From assembly GCF_025574485.1 (NCBI RefSeq), contig NZ_JAOBPO010000002.1, forward strand, positions 622,501 through 686,500: a stretch of 64,000 nt of DNA. Reading direction: 5' to 3'. This document shows, piece after piece, positions 9,966-18,770 of this stretch (position 1 is the stretch's first letter; every line of letters starts with the position of its first letter). Under the pieces are notes generated by a model that made no database searches, was not told the origin of the DNA, and saw nothing but the letters and a program-made list of their open reading frames with translations. Origin of the DNA: Kordiimonas aquimaris (lineage in GTDB: Bacteria; Pseudomonadota; Alphaproteobacteria; Sphingomonadales; Kordiimonadaceae). The position numbers were made by a program, and so were the translations under genes.

Positions 9966-10451
9966 ATGACACACTTGAATTTTAGAAAAGCCGCACGTGC
10001 GGATGTTGCAATGTTAATTGATTTTATTCGTGCGCTCGCGAGCCATGAGCGCCGTCCTGAGGCCGCGACTGTCACTGATGCAAGCCTTGAACAACTATTG
10101 TTTGGTGAAAGCAAGCTCGCTGATGCTTACATTGGATTTGTCGATGAAAAGGCAGCTGCATTTGCCGTAGTTGCACAACGTTTTTCGAGCTTTAAGGGCG
10201 AGAGGTCACTGTACCTGGAAGACATGTTGATCGTTGATGACTACAGAGGGCAAGGTCTCGGTACGCAGCTCTTCGCCTTTGTAGCTGACCTTGCCGTTAG
10301 CGGCGGTTATAGTGGTCTTAACTGGTCGGCTCTTGATGATAACGATGTTGCCATAGGTTTCTATAACCATATAAAGGCGGAAGAAGAAACTGGCGTTTTG
10401 CATTTTTCAATGGACGCCGAGAAGTTACAGCAATATTTGGAAAATATGTGA
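9966..10451 (+). CDS. GNAT-family N-acetyltransferase
   Basis: The 161-residue protein has a complete GNAT fold: an N-terminal FRKAARADVAML strand-helix, the motif A strand SLYLEDMLIVDDYRG and the acetyl-CoA pyrophosphate loop RGQGLGTQL near residues 94-102. LYLEDMLV-type strands followed by WSALDDNDVAIGFYN are characteristic of the spermidine/diamine acetyltransferase-like branch, so a polyamine or small-amine substrate is plausible but unproven. It overlaps the fRMsr gene by the TGATG arrangement at 10449-10453, so the two are probably co-translated. Confidence 0.85.
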   Translation: MTHLNFRKAARADVAMLIDFIRALASHERRPEAATVTDASLEQLLFGESKLADAYIGFVDEKAAAFAVVAQRFSSFKGERSLYLEDMLIVDDYRGQGLGTQLFAFVADLAVSGGYSGLNWSALDDNDVAIGFYNHIKAEEETGVLHFSMDAEKLQQYLENM

Positions 10452-10927
10452 TGCGTAAAGCTGAAGCCTATAAAACAATTCATGGTCAAATTCTTGCCGT
10501 ACTTGATGGTGAGACCAATCAAATCGCACAAATGGCAACAATTTCATGCCTGCTATCGCTTGCTTTCCCAGATCGGTTCTTCTGGACAGGGTTTTACGTG
10601 GTAGACCCGCAAAATCCCGAAGAGCTTGTTGTCGGGCCATACCAAGGCACACTTGGATGTTTGCGTATCCAGTTTGGACGCGGTGTTTGCGGTACGGCTG
10701 CACAAACAAAACAAACTCAGATTGTGGATGATGTGCACGCTATCCAAAACCATATTGCGTGCGATGCTTTGACCAACTCTGAAATTGTTGTTCCGGTTGT
10801 GGATGGTGATGGCAACCTGATTGCGGTGTTTGATGTAGATTCGACCAGCAAGGCAGCATTTGATATTGAAGACCAGCAATGGCTTGAGAAAATCATCAAT
10901 GACATCTTTGCACCCATAGAAGATTGA
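10451..10927 (+). CDS. msrC: Free methionine-(R)-sulfoxide reductase (GAF-type, fRMsr)
   Basis: This 158-residue single-GAF protein closely matches E. coli YebR/MsrC: VGPYQGTLGCLRI, GRGVCGTAA and HIACDALTNSEIVVPV. The three functional cysteines are present as Cys70, Cys80 and Cys104, with the same 10 and 24 residue spacings as E. coli Cys84, Cys94 and Cys118. The enzyme reduces free methionine R-sulfoxide with thioredoxin, repairing oxidised methionine in the cytoplasm. I use the ATG at 10451, which overlaps the upstream TGA; an in-frame GTG sits one codon earlier. Its neighbours, a GNAT and glyoxalase I, suggest a small electrophile/oxidant-defence cluster. Confidence 0.93.
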   Translation: MRKAEAYKTIHGQILAVLDGETNQIAQMATISCLLSLAFPDRFFWTGFYVVDPQNPEELVVGPYQGTLGCLRIQFGRGVCGTAAQTKQTQIVDDVHAIQNHIACDALTNSEIVVPVVDGDGNLIAVFDVDSTSKAAFDIEDQQWLEKIINDIFAPIED

Positions 10928-10960
10928 TAGCCGTGAAAATGACACAAGAGAGTTGATTAC

Positions 10961-11380
10961 ATGAAGTATTTGCACACGATGGTACGGGTCACGGATTTAG
11001 ACGAATCGCTTGCATTCTACTGCGGCAAGTTAGGGCTGGTTGAAGTTAGTCGTAAGGATGTGCCAGCTGGACGCTTCACACTAGTGTTTCTAGCAGCCCA
11101 TGCCGCGGAAGATGCACAGGTTGAGTTGACATATAACTGGGACTCTGAACCATATCCAGATGGCCGCAATTTTGGCCATTTGGCATACCTTGTTGATAAT
11201 ATCTATGAAAAGTGCGCCCATTTAATGGAAAGCGGAGTGATTATCAATCGACCGCCGCGTGACGGATATATGGCATTTGTGCGTAGTCCTGATAATATTT
11301 CCATAGAGCTCTTGCAAAAAGGCGAGCCTTTACCGCCACAAGAACCGTGGGCTTCAATGCCAAACACGGGTGAATGGTAG
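10961..11380 (+). CDS. gloA: Lactoylglutathione lyase (glyoxalase I)
   Basis: The 139-residue protein is a full-length glyoxalase I. Its metal ligands correspond to His5 ([10 protein letters not shown]), Glu55 (QVELTYNW), His73 (FGHLAYLV) and Glu116 (DNISIELLQ), as in the nickel-type bacterial enzymes. It isomerises the hemithioacetal of methylglyoxal and glutathione to lactoylglutathione. GAGAG lies 9 bases before the ATG, and the gene follows msrC by 33 bases, so co-transcription is likely. Confidence 0.95.
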   Translation: MKYLHTMVRVTDLDESLAFYCGKLGLVEVSRKDVPAGRFTLVFLAAHAAEDAQVELTYNWDSEPYPDGRNFGHLAYLVDNIYEKCAHLMESGVIINRPPRDGYMAFVRSPDNISIELLQKGEPLPPQEPWASMPNTGEW

Positions 11381-11505
11381 AAAATCATATGAAAAGGTGT
11401 TAGTTACACGGAGTCAGGCGAAGTTTAACAAAAACTGTAATAATTAATCTTTTTTTATTCTTCCTGCCGTAGGTAGTTGTGTAGTAGCGATATTAGGGGA
11501 TTTTT

Positions 11506-13104
11506 TTGCAACTTCGATGGAATCATAAGATTTCTTTCAAGCTAGCAAGAACAGCAGTGATAATTGCTTTTACTGTTGGTTTTATCTTGTCTGCAGGCCA
11601 GGTGTATCTTGATTACCTTGAAGAAGGTGATGTGCTGGATCAAAAAGTACAAGAGAGCCTTCAGGTTGCGGAAAAGGCTGCAACACGTGCTGTGCTTATT
11701 CTTGATAGTGACCTCGCACAAGAAGTTGTTTCTGGCCTGATGGTCTATGACTATGTTGCCGAGGCAACAATTATGGATGATTTAGGCTCTGTGCTCGCCG
11801 GTGATCGGCGTGACACCAAAGAGCTTGGCGGTACAGGGACTGACTATGCGCGTGTGCTCATTGAAGATTTTTCAACCCATCGTCATCGGCTGAATTTACC
11901 AGATACTATGGCTGAACGTCCTGGCCGACTTGAAGTCGTTATTGATCGTGCTGTCGGCTTGCAGCCGTTTTTTGCAAGAGCAACGACAACCTTTATGACG
12001 GGCTTGGTTCGTAACCTTTTGCTGGTTCTGCTGTTGTATTTTGCGTTCCATCAAGGACTTACTAAGCCAATGGCTGAAATGGCACGGGAAATTTCTGATA
12101 TTAATCCTGAAAAGCCCGGCGAGAAGCGTATCAATATTCGCAAACGTAACGAGAAAGACGAGCTTGGTATGCTCGCGCGGCAAATCAACTTGTCATTTGA
12201 TGCGGTTCAGGTCCTGCTTGATAACCTGCGATCAACTAACAAGGCACTTTCATCGTCTGAAGATACGCTGCGTAAGCGTTCGTGGGAGCTGGAGCAGGAG
12301 GTTGAACGAGCAAAGAAAACTTCGGTCGAATTGTTGTTAACCAAGGAACAGGCTGAGGCTGCAAACCGCGCCAAAAGCGTGTTTCTTGCCAACGTAAGCC
12401 ATGAGCTACGTACCCCGCTTAATGCTATTATCGGGTTTTCCAGTATTATGTCGGATCAGATGTTTGGACCGATTGGTCATGATAAATACCGGGAATACCT
12501 TAAAGATATAAGGTATTCGAGTGAGCATTTATCTGATGTGCTGGGTGAAGTGTTAGATTTGGCCAAGATTGAAGCCGGACAGTTTCAAATCGAAGAAGAA
12601 TATGTTGATGTTATTCGGCTACTTAAAGAAAGCCAGACATTGATAGCAGGGCAAGCAGCGCAAAAAGGCATCACTGTATCACTGGATGTCAGTGACGATT
12701 TGCCAGATATATATGGAGACAGGTTGCGATTGAAGCAGTCGGTCTTGAATCTGTTAACTAACGCGATCAAATTTACCCCGTCTGGTGCTGAGGGTGTGCG
12801 CTTTTCTGCTGCTGTTACAGATGACGGCAGCATGGAAATTGTTGTTATTGATCGCGGCATTGGTATTCCTAAAGAAGAGATGGATATGATCTTCTCGCCG
12901 TTTGTGCGGTCCTCCACGGCGCTGAGTCGTAATCATGAAGGAACGGGTTTGGGCTTGTCGTTGGTAAAAGCTTTTGTTGATATGCATCAAGGCACCGTTT
13001 CGGTTTCCAGCGACAAGAATAAAGGTACGATGTTTACCATTCGTATGCCTGCCGCACGTGTTCAGGAGCGCCCCGTAGATAACAAAGCAGAAAATGTCAT
13101 CTAA
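11506..13104 (+). CDS. Sensor histidine kinase with periplasmic sensor and HAMP
   Basis: The 532-residue kinase has TM1 at about 14-34, a periplasmic sensor of about 125 residues, TM2 at about 163-182, HAMP, a coiled coil and HisKA with His299 in VSHELRTPLNAI. The HATPase domain shows LLTNAIKFTP, DRGIGIP and GTGLGLSLVK. The start is a TTG preceded by AGGGGA at good spacing; no ATG or GTG lies nearby in frame. There is no receiver and no response regulator beside it, so it is an orphan. Its organisation resembles alphaproteobacterial PleC/DivJ-type kinases in the HisKA region, but I would not name it. Confidence 0.87.
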   Translation: MQLRWNHKISFKLARTAVIIAFTVGFILSAGQVYLDYLEEGDVLDQKVQESLQVAEKAATRAVLILDSDLAQEVVSGLMVYDYVAEATIMDDLGSVLAGDRRDTKELGGTGTDYARVLIEDFSTHRHRLNLPDTMAERPGRLEVVIDRAVGLQPFFARATTTFMTGLVRNLLLVLLLYFAFHQGLTKPMAEMAREISDINPEKPGEKRINIRKRNEKDELGMLARQINLSFDAVQVLLDNLRSTNKALSSSEDTLRKRSWELEQEVERAKKTSVELLLTKEQAEAANRAKSVFLANVSHELRTPLNAIIGFSSIMSDQMFGPIGHDKYREYLKDIRYSSEHLSDVLGEVLDLAKIEAGQFQIEEEYVDVIRLLKESQTLIAGQAAQKGITVSLDVSDDLPDIYGDRLRLKQSVLNLLTNAIKFTPSGAEGVRFSAAVTDDGSMEIVVIDRGIGIPKEEMDMIFSPFVRSSTALSRNHEGTGLGLSLVKAFVDMHQGTVSVSSDKNKGTMFTIRMPAARVQERPVDNKAENVI

Positions 13105-13219
13105 GCTTTCTTTTGTTTGTTACGCCTTCACATTAACGTTCACTGTCGAATGCCCTTCTATTCTTGCTTGTCAGCGAGAGCCGGTTTAGTGATGACCGGC
13201 AACTGGATTGGTAATTCGT

Positions 13220-14431
13220 ATGAATGTATTTTTGTTAATGGCTTCGCAGGCCTGTTTTCTCGCATACAGCCTAACCATGATTACCTTTGCAGGTTTGTCT
13301 GGTAAATTAATTGCTGCTGACCCTGCGCTTGCTACGTTGCCAATTTCGTTGAGCCTGATCACAACTGCGCTAGCAACCGGTCCTATATCCCTATTGATGC
13401 AAAAGTATGGCAGGAAAAGAGTTTTTCTGACAGGAGCAACCAGTGGAGTCGCTGGCGGCGCGATCGCTGCGTTTGGTTTGTATATTGGCAGTTTTCCGTT
13501 GTTCTGTTTTGCAAGTTTATTCATCGGGTCTTTTCAGGCTAGTGCTCAATACTACCGCTTTGCTGCTGGCGAAAGCGTAGATACGCCAAAAGCACCGCGT
13601 GCTATCTCGCTTGTTTTGGCTGGTGGCTTGTTCGCTGCTGTTCTCACCCCGGTTGGTAATGGGTTTTTTAACACATTACTCGCGCCGCATACATTTGTGG
13701 GCGCGTTCATATTCACGGCCTTTGTTGCCACATTGGCTCTGCTACCGTTGCTTTTTCTCAAGCCTATTGGTCACGGCGTTAATGTAGGCACCGATGCCAA
13801 AGATAATAATGATGGACCAGAGGGCGAAGAAGCTCAGCGTCCAATGACGCAGATTATCAAGCAACCTGCTTTTTTGGTTGCTGCGATCAACGGTGCACTT
13901 GGGTATGCAATGATGACCTTTGTCATGACAGCGACACCGCTTGCAATGCAAATATGCGGCTTTACGGCAGGTGTGAGTGCTAATGTGATTACAGCACATG
14001 CCATGGCAATGTTTTTTCCAAGTTTCTTCACAGGTAGTTTGATTACGCGGTTTGGTATCTTGCCTATTTTGCTTTTAGGGCAATCCATGTTTGCTGTTGC
14101 GTTTATGACTGCTTTATCCGGCATTACAATTGGTGATTTCTCTATTGCGTTAATCGCGCTTGGTTTAGGATGGAACTTCTGTTTTATCGGTGGCACTACA
14201 CTGCTAACACGCGTTCACCGTGCTAGCGAAAAAGGTCGTGTTCAAGGGCTTAATGAAATGCTTGTTTTTGGCTCATCGGCGGCATCTTCACTCGCTGCGG
14301 GCATCATTTTACGTTACTTCGGATGGCAAATTGTGAACCAAGCTGCATTTGTGATGCTTGTTATTGCTGCAACAGTTACTATTCTATGGGCAGTGCGTGG
14401 TCGACAAGGTGAGTTTTCAATCTCTACCTAG
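13220..14431 (+). CDS. Major facilitator superfamily transporter
   Basis: A 403-residue protein with about twelve hydrophobic segments and the MFS loop 2-3 motif region (LLMQKYGRKRVFLTG), split by a hydrophilic middle loop rich in Asp/Asn/Glu. It should be an inner-membrane secondary transporter of the drug/solute exporter type; the substrate is unknown. I chose the ATG at 13220, with GGATTGG 10 bases upstream; an in-frame TTG lies four codons earlier. It is a single gene downstream of the orphan kinase. Confidence 0.85.
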   Translation: MNVFLLMASQACFLAYSLTMITFAGLSGKLIAADPALATLPISLSLITTALATGPISLLMQKYGRKRVFLTGATSGVAGGAIAAFGLYIGSFPLFCFASLFIGSFQASAQYYRFAAGESVDTPKAPRAISLVLAGGLFAAVLTPVGNGFFNTLLAPHTFVGAFIFTAFVATLALLPLLFLKPIGHGVNVGTDAKDNNDGPEGEEAQRPMTQIIKQPAFLVAAINGALGYAMMTFVMTATPLAMQICGFTAGVSANVITAHAMAMFFPSFFTGSLITRFGILPILLLGQSMFAVAFMTALSGITIGDFSIALIALGLGWNFCFIGGTTLLTRVHRASEKGRVQGLNEMLVFGSSAASSLAAGIILRYFGWQIVNQAAFVMLVIAATVTILWAVRGRQGEFSIST

Positions 14432-14488
14432 TCACTGTTCAATCCCTGAGTTTCCGGGTGAATGCTAATTTAATTTGAGGTTCGATGA

Positions 14489-15262
14489 ATGCTTGTAGTT
14501 CTTTCCCCAGCTAAAAAGCTGGATTTCGATAGTGAAAACCATACGGAATCAGGTGACCAACCACAGTTCCTATCGCAATCCAAGAAGCTGATTAAAACAG
14601 CAAAAACACTTAAGGCCGGCGACCTGCGTTCTTTGATGGGTATTTCTGAAGCGCTCGCGGAATTAAATGTAAAAAGGTTCAAGGCTTTTAAGGCGCCTTT
14701 CACTACCTCAAACGCCAGGTCAGCTATCGATGCGTTTCAGGGTGATGTTTATGTTGGCCTTGAAGCCAGCTCATTGAATGATGAAGATCGTGCGTTTGCA
14801 AATGAACATGTGCGTATTTTGTCTGGTCTTTATGGCCTGTTGAAACCGTTGGACTTGATGCAAGCCTATAGGCTTGAAATGGGTATCAAATTCAAAAATG
14901 AGCGCGGTAAAAATCTATATGAATTTTGGGACGATCGCCTTGCCAAAGCGCTTGATAAAGAATTGAAACAACATGATTCAAAAGTGCTTATCAACTTGGC
15001 ATCGAATGAGTATTTTAAGGCAGTGAAGCCAAAGTCTCTTAACGCAAGCATCATCACACCAGTATTCCAAGAGGTGAAAGATGGGCGTGCCCGCGTTATT
15101 TCGTTCCTTGCTAAGAAAGCACGCGGAACTATGACGCGGTACATCATTGATAACCGAATTGATACGCCTGATACTTTGAAGAAGTTTAATGAAGGTGGTT
15201 ACAGATATAGCGAAGCCGATTCGAGCGATGATCGCTTGATATTCAAGAGGCCTCAGCCCTAG
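14489..15262 (+). CDS. yaaA: Peroxide stress protein YaaA
   Basis: The 257-residue protein matches the YaaA/DUF328 family over its full length: the start MLVVLSPAKKLDF, the central AFQGDVYVGLEA and HVRILSGLYGLLKPLDL, and LINLASNEYFKAV. In E. coli YaaA lowers free iron during peroxide stress and has a DNA-binding fold. The start is an ATG with GAGG about 9 bases upstream. A strong hairpin follows the gene, so it is probably monocistronic. Confidence 0.95.
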   Translation: MLVVLSPAKKLDFDSENHTESGDQPQFLSQSKKLIKTAKTLKAGDLRSLMGISEALAELNVKRFKAFKAPFTTSNARSAIDAFQGDVYVGLEASSLNDEDRAFANEHVRILSGLYGLLKPLDLMQAYRLEMGIKFKNERGKNLYEFWDDRLAKALDKELKQHDSKVLINLASNEYFKAVKPKSLNASIITPVFQEVKDGRARVISFLAKKARGTMTRYIIDNRIDTPDTLKKFNEGGYRYSEADSSDDRLIFKRPQP

Positions 15263-15290
15263 TAATACTAAACTATTGGTATGTATTTCG

Positions 15291-15344
15291 AAGCATCTTT
15301 ATTCAAAAATGCAATATTTTTTGAATAAAGATGCTTTAGTTGTT
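15291..15344. terminator. Perfect 19-bp hairpin downstream of yaaA
   Basis: AAGCATCTTTATTCAAAAA (15291-15309) pairs perfectly with 15318-15336 around an 8-base loop and is followed by a T-rich stretch (TAGTTGTTTT). It separates yaaA from the oxidoreductase operon. It is most simply a factor-independent terminator, although the stem is AT-rich and unusually long. Confidence 0.7.
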
Positions 15345-15411
15345 TTAGTGCGTACCGTTCATGCGCTATAGTGCCCACCGGGAAGTTAAATATGAAGTGA
15401 GGAATTGTTTC

Positions 15412-15864
15412 GTGAAAGCAAAGATTAATGGTCAGGCCATTGAATATAACGGTGACGGCGAGATGCCTTTACTGTGGTATCTGCGTGATATTGAAGGCAT
15501 GACAGGCACAAAGTTTGGCTGCGGTGCCGGGCTTTGTGGTGCTTGTACTGTGCATGTGGACGGTGTCGCAGTGCGGTCTTGCCAAACTTTTATGGAAGAC
15601 GTCGATGGTACGGAGATTAAAACCATTGAAGGGTTAGCCAGCGGCGAGACACTTCATGCACTCCAAGAGGCTTGGGCTGAAAATGATGTGCCGCAATGCG
15701 GTTATTGCCAGGCTGGTCAAATTATGCAGGCCGCCTCGCTTTTGTCGGAAAACCCAAATCCGACTGATCAGGAAATTGATGATGCCATGTACGGCAATAT
15801 CTGTCGGTGTGGCACATACCAGCGTATTAAAGCTGCGATCCGTTCTGTAGCGGGAGATGCGTAA
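15412..15864 (+). CDS. [2Fe-2S] subunit of molybdenum oxidoreductase, IorA-like
   Basis: From the GTG at 15412 (GTGAGGA eight bases upstream) the protein is 150 residues, the usual size for isoquinoline 1-oxidoreductase alpha subunits. The plant-type cluster is bound by Cys37, Cys42, Cys45 and Cys57 (CGAGLCGACTVHVDG), the second cluster by Cys96, Cys99, Cys131 and Cys133 (CGYCQAGQ and CRCGTYQRI). It carries electrons from the molybdenum centre of the large subunit encoded next, with which it overlaps by one base (TAATG). It has no signal peptide, so it is probably exported by hitch-hiking with the Tat-bearing large subunit. The longer frame from ATG 15361 adds 17 residues that do not look like the family. 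Confidence 0.9.
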   Translation: MKAKINGQAIEYNGDGEMPLLWYLRDIEGMTGTKFGCGAGLCGACTVHVDGVAVRSCQTFMEDVDGTEIKTIEGLASGETLHALQEAWAENDVPQCGYCQAGQIMQAASLLSENPNPTDQEIDDAMYGNICRCGTYQRIKAAIRSVAGDA

Positions 15865-18107
15865 TGACTATTCAAATGAAGAACCTGTCGCGCCGTAAAG
15901 TTCTACAGGGTATGGGGGCGGTTTCTGGCCTTGTGCTAGCGGCTCCTATTATTTCACGCTCAGTTATTGCAGACGCTCATTCTGAAGATACAGGATTAAG
16001 CAGTTCTGTGTATTTGATGCTGGATACTGATGGTACAGTTAATATCCAGATTCACCGTGTTGAAATGGGGCAGGGTAGCCGAACAGGGTTGCCTCAAATT
16101 ATTGCTGACGAGTTAGATGCAGATTGGTCGCGTATTAATTTTATGCCTGCTTACGGCGATAAAAAATTTGGTGATCAAAATACAGACGGCTCAACATCCA
16201 TCCGCATGTTTTTCACCGCATTCCAACAAGCTGGTGCCGCTGCGCGTGCAATGCTTGTGCAGGCTGCTGCAAATGAGTGGGGTGTTGCTGTATCTGATGT
16301 GGACGCTGAAAACCACCGTCTTATCAACAAAGTAACCGGCGCTTCGGAAGACTTTGCTCATTTTGTAGATGCTGCTTCTGAACTACCTGTGCCGGCTAAT
16401 GATACGTTGACGTTTAAAGCAAAAAATATGCGCAAATATATCGGTAAGCCGGTGCGCAATATTTATATGAATGACATTATTACCGGTAGTTCCCAGTTTG
16501 GGCAGGACGTTATGCGTGACGGTATGTTGTTTGCGGTTGCTGCCCGCCCGCCAGTAGCTGGTGGCAAAATCAATACCTTTGACAAGGCTGCTGCCATGGC
16601 CGTTGACGGCGTGGTTGATGTTGTCGAGCTGCCAACACTGTCTGGTGGTTTTTCTTTTAAACCTCTTGGCGGCGTCGCTGTTGTCGCAACCAATACATGG
16701 GCGGCACTCAAAGGTCGTGAAGCACTGAATGCCACTTTTGAAGGCGGTGACAATGCAGATTATGACACAACTGCTTTTGAGCAAGCGTTGTGGCAATCTA
16801 TTGACGGCAAAGACAATGCGTTTTTGACTCGTGGTAATGCAGACGCAGCGCTGGAAAGTGCTGATAAAACGTATCAAGCGGATTATTTTGTGCCGCACCA
16901 AAGCCATGCACCTATGGAACCACCATCAGCGACAGCAGAGTGGCAAGGCGATGACTTGCAGATGTGGGTGTGTTGTCAGGATCCACAAAGCGTCCAGAAC
17001 ACGGTTGCCGCTTATGTTGGAAAAAAACCAGAAGAAATTTACGTTGAAGCAACATTGTTAGGTGGTGCATTTGGTCGTAAATCTAAACCTGATTTTGCCG
17101 TAGAGGCTGCGCTGCTAGCTAAACACACTGGTAAACCGGTTAAAATGGTATGGATGCGTGAAGATGACATGCGTCACGGTTACTATCACACCATTGCAGC
17201 CCAGCGTACGCATGCTGCCGTTAAAGATGGCAAGGTAACGGCGTGGAAACACAAGGCAGCCTATCCTTCTATCGGTGGCACGTTTGATCCAGCCGCTACT
17301 GGGCCGGGCGGTTTTGAAATGGGCCTTGGTCTTACGGATATTCCGTTTGAGATTGATAATCTTCAGGTTAATTCCGGTGATGCGAAAGCACACGTGCGCA
17401 TTGGGTGGGTTCGTTCTGTTGCCAACATTCAACAAGCATTTGCCCTTGGTTCATTTGTTGATGAGATAGCGCAAGGCGAAGGCAAGCGTACTGACGATTT
17501 GTGGATGGAGCTTATTGGCTCTGACCGGATTGTTGACCCTACTAGTGAAGGCGTTGAATACGGCAACTATGGCATGTCAAAAGAGACGCACCCTATTGAT
17601 ACGGCACGACTTAAAGCAGTATTGAAAAAGGTTGTCGATATGTCTGGATACGGCAAGGATATGCCTAAAGGTAAAGCCATTGGTATCTCCGTGCACCGCA
17701 GTTTTGTGTCTTATGTCGCCAGTGCGATAGAAGTTGATGTAAGTGACAGCGGTGAGCTTAAGGTGCCGCGTGCTTGGATGGCGGTGGATTGCGGATTGGC
17801 AGTTAACCCTGATCGTGTGAAGTCGCAAATGGAAGGTGCCGTTTTATTTGGTATGACTATTGCCTTGCACGGTGAAATTACTGCTGAAAACGGCGCAATC
17901 GTCCAAGGTAACTATGATACGTATCCTGTATGCCGTATTGATGAAGCGCCGCATGTTGAGGTGGCCATTATGGATGTTGATGCACCACCAGGTGGTGTTG
18001 GTGAACCAGGTGTACCGCCTGTGGCGCCTGCGTTAGCCAATGCGATTTTTGCTGCCACAGGCAAGCGTATCCGCAGATTGCCAATCAGAGACCAACTTAT
18101 GGCTTAA
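15864..18107 (+). CDS. Molybdopterin-binding subunit of periplasmic oxidoreductase, IorB-like
   Basis: A 747-residue member of the isoquinoline 1-oxidoreductase beta/aldehyde oxidase family. The N-terminus is a Tat signal (SRRKVLQG with Arg10-Arg11, hydrophobic stretch, ADAHS cleavage region), so the enzyme works in the periplasm. Cofactor motifs include VEMGQGSRTGLPQI, LGGAFGRKSKPDF and the catalytic-glutamate segment GVGEPGVPPVAPALANAI. The substrate could be an aldehyde or N-heterocycle. Neither a cytochrome c subunit nor an XdhC/CoxI maturation factor is adjacent, so the electron acceptor and cofactor insertion must be supplied elsewhere. A strong terminator follows the gene. Confidence 0.9.
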   Translation: MTIQMKNLSRRKVLQGMGAVSGLVLAAPIISRSVIADAHSEDTGLSSSVYLMLDTDGTVNIQIHRVEMGQGSRTGLPQIIADELDADWSRINFMPAYGDKKFGDQNTDGSTSIRMFFTAFQQAGAAARAMLVQAAANEWGVAVSDVDAENHRLINKVTGASEDFAHFVDAASELPVPANDTLTFKAKNMRKYIGKPVRNIYMNDIITGSSQFGQDVMRDGMLFAVAARPPVAGGKINTFDKAAAMAVDGVVDVVELPTLSGGFSFKPLGGVAVVATNTWAALKGREALNATFEGGDNADYDTTAFEQALWQSIDGKDNAFLTRGNADAALESADKTYQADYFVPHQSHAPMEPPSATAEWQGDDLQMWVCCQDPQSVQNTVAAYVGKKPEEIYVEATLLGGAFGRKSKPDFAVEAALLAKHTGKPVKMVWMREDDMRHGYYHTIAAQRTHAAVKDGKVTAWKHKAAYPSIGGTFDPAATGPGGFEMGLGLTDIPFEIDNLQVNSGDAKAHVRIGWVRSVANIQQAFALGSFVDEIAQGEGKRTDDLWMELIGSDRIVDPTSEGVEYGNYGMSKETHPIDTARLKAVLKKVVDMSGYGKDMPKGKAIGISVHRSFVSYVASAIEVDVSDSGELKVPRAWMAVDCGLAVNPDRVKSQMEGAVLFGMTIALHGEITAENGAIVQGNYDTYPVCRIDEAPHVEVAIMDVDAPPGGVGEPGVPPVAPALANAIFAATGKRIRRLPIRDQLMA

Positions 18108-18128
18108 GCTTGTGTTGATAACGATATC

Positions 18129-18156
18129 AAACGGGGCGCATGCGCCCCGTTTTTTT
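18129..18156 (+). terminator. Strong intrinsic terminator after the IorAB pair
   Basis: ACGGGGCGCATGCGCCCCGT (18131-18150) is a perfect GC-rich palindrome followed by seven T residues. It lies 20 bases after the large-subunit stop codon and also faces the convergent TonB-domain gene. Confidence 0.9.
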
Positions 18157-18173
18157 ATGCCGTATTTCACAGG

Positions 18174-18542
18174 TTAACTATTGTCGGTTAGTGAAAAAGT
18201 TAAGGGAACAATCAAAGAAATTTGTTTGCGACCTTCAGGTAATGCAGGCATTCCTTGAATGCGTAGTGCCATTTGAAATGCTTTACGATCCAGTATTTCA
18301 AAACCAGACTTTTCGACAAGCTCTACACCTTCAACATTGCCTGTTTGGGCAAATTTCAGGCGCATTTTAACTGTGCCTTCAGCACCTTCGTTGATCGCCT
18401 CTGTAGGGTAGCTATTGGTAGCTGCAATTTTTGTGCGTAATCTGTTTTCCCAGTCTTTCATGGGTTCATTTGCGTTGGCTGTGCCTGCGAATACAAATAT
18501 TGATAAAGCTGCAGCAAGTTTAAATGTCGGGGATCTCATCAC
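18174..18542 (-). CDS. Exported stand-alone TonB C-terminal domain protein
   Basis: This 122-residue protein has a cleavable signal peptide (hydrophobic 8-22, ANANEP cleavage region) followed by a TonB_C-like domain: SYPTEAINEGAEGTVKMRLK, split at the family GTV(K)V(R)F strand, then KSGFEILDRKAFQMALRI and a terminal IVPLTF strand. Normal TonB proteins have an uncleaved anchor and a proline-rich spacer; both are missing. It could be a periplasmic adaptor or a protein-protein module rather than an energy transducer. No ExbB/ExbD gene is nearby. Function unknown. Confidence 0.7.
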   Translation of the reverse strand: MMRSPTFKLAAALSIFVFAGTANANEPMKDWENRLRTKIAATNSYPTEAINEGAEGTVKMRLKFAQTGNVEGVELVEKSGFEILDRKAFQMALRIQGMPALPEGRKQISLIVPLTFSLTDNS

Positions 18543-18718
18543 TTTATTCCTTTTTGTCGATGTACCTTGGGGGCTTTTATGTGAGGCTTAATGCCTCGCC
18601 TCTTTCACTACACACAAACAATTGCAGCTTCGTAACAACTAAATGACACTAAAATTATGAGCGCATAGCTGCCATGCATCTCCGCGGTAATTGATGATGG
18701 GGTTATTTGATCTTGATT

Positions 18719-18756
18719 TAGTTAGCTATCTAATTATATAGTTAGATAGCTAACTA
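18719..18756. promoter_or_regulatory. MarR-type operator overlapping the promoter of the Acg-like gene
   Basis: TAGTTAGCTATCTAA (18719-18733) and its exact inverse TTAGATAGCTAACTA (18742-18756) flank an 8-base spacer. Each arm contains a TTAG-N4-CTAA half-palindrome, the shape MarR dimers prefer, and these two are 20 bases apart. The possible promoter TTGATT (18713-18718), 16 bases, TATATA (18735-18740) is covered by the palindrome, as expected for repression. The MarR gene is the second gene of the transcript, so autoregulation is likely. Confidence 0.8.
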
Positions 18757-18770
18757 GAGAAGGCATTCAA

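Noticed and set aside
16383-16907. A 174-codon minus-strand frame inside the IorB-like gene
   Set aside because: Shadow of the large oxidoreductase subunit; the translation has no family features.
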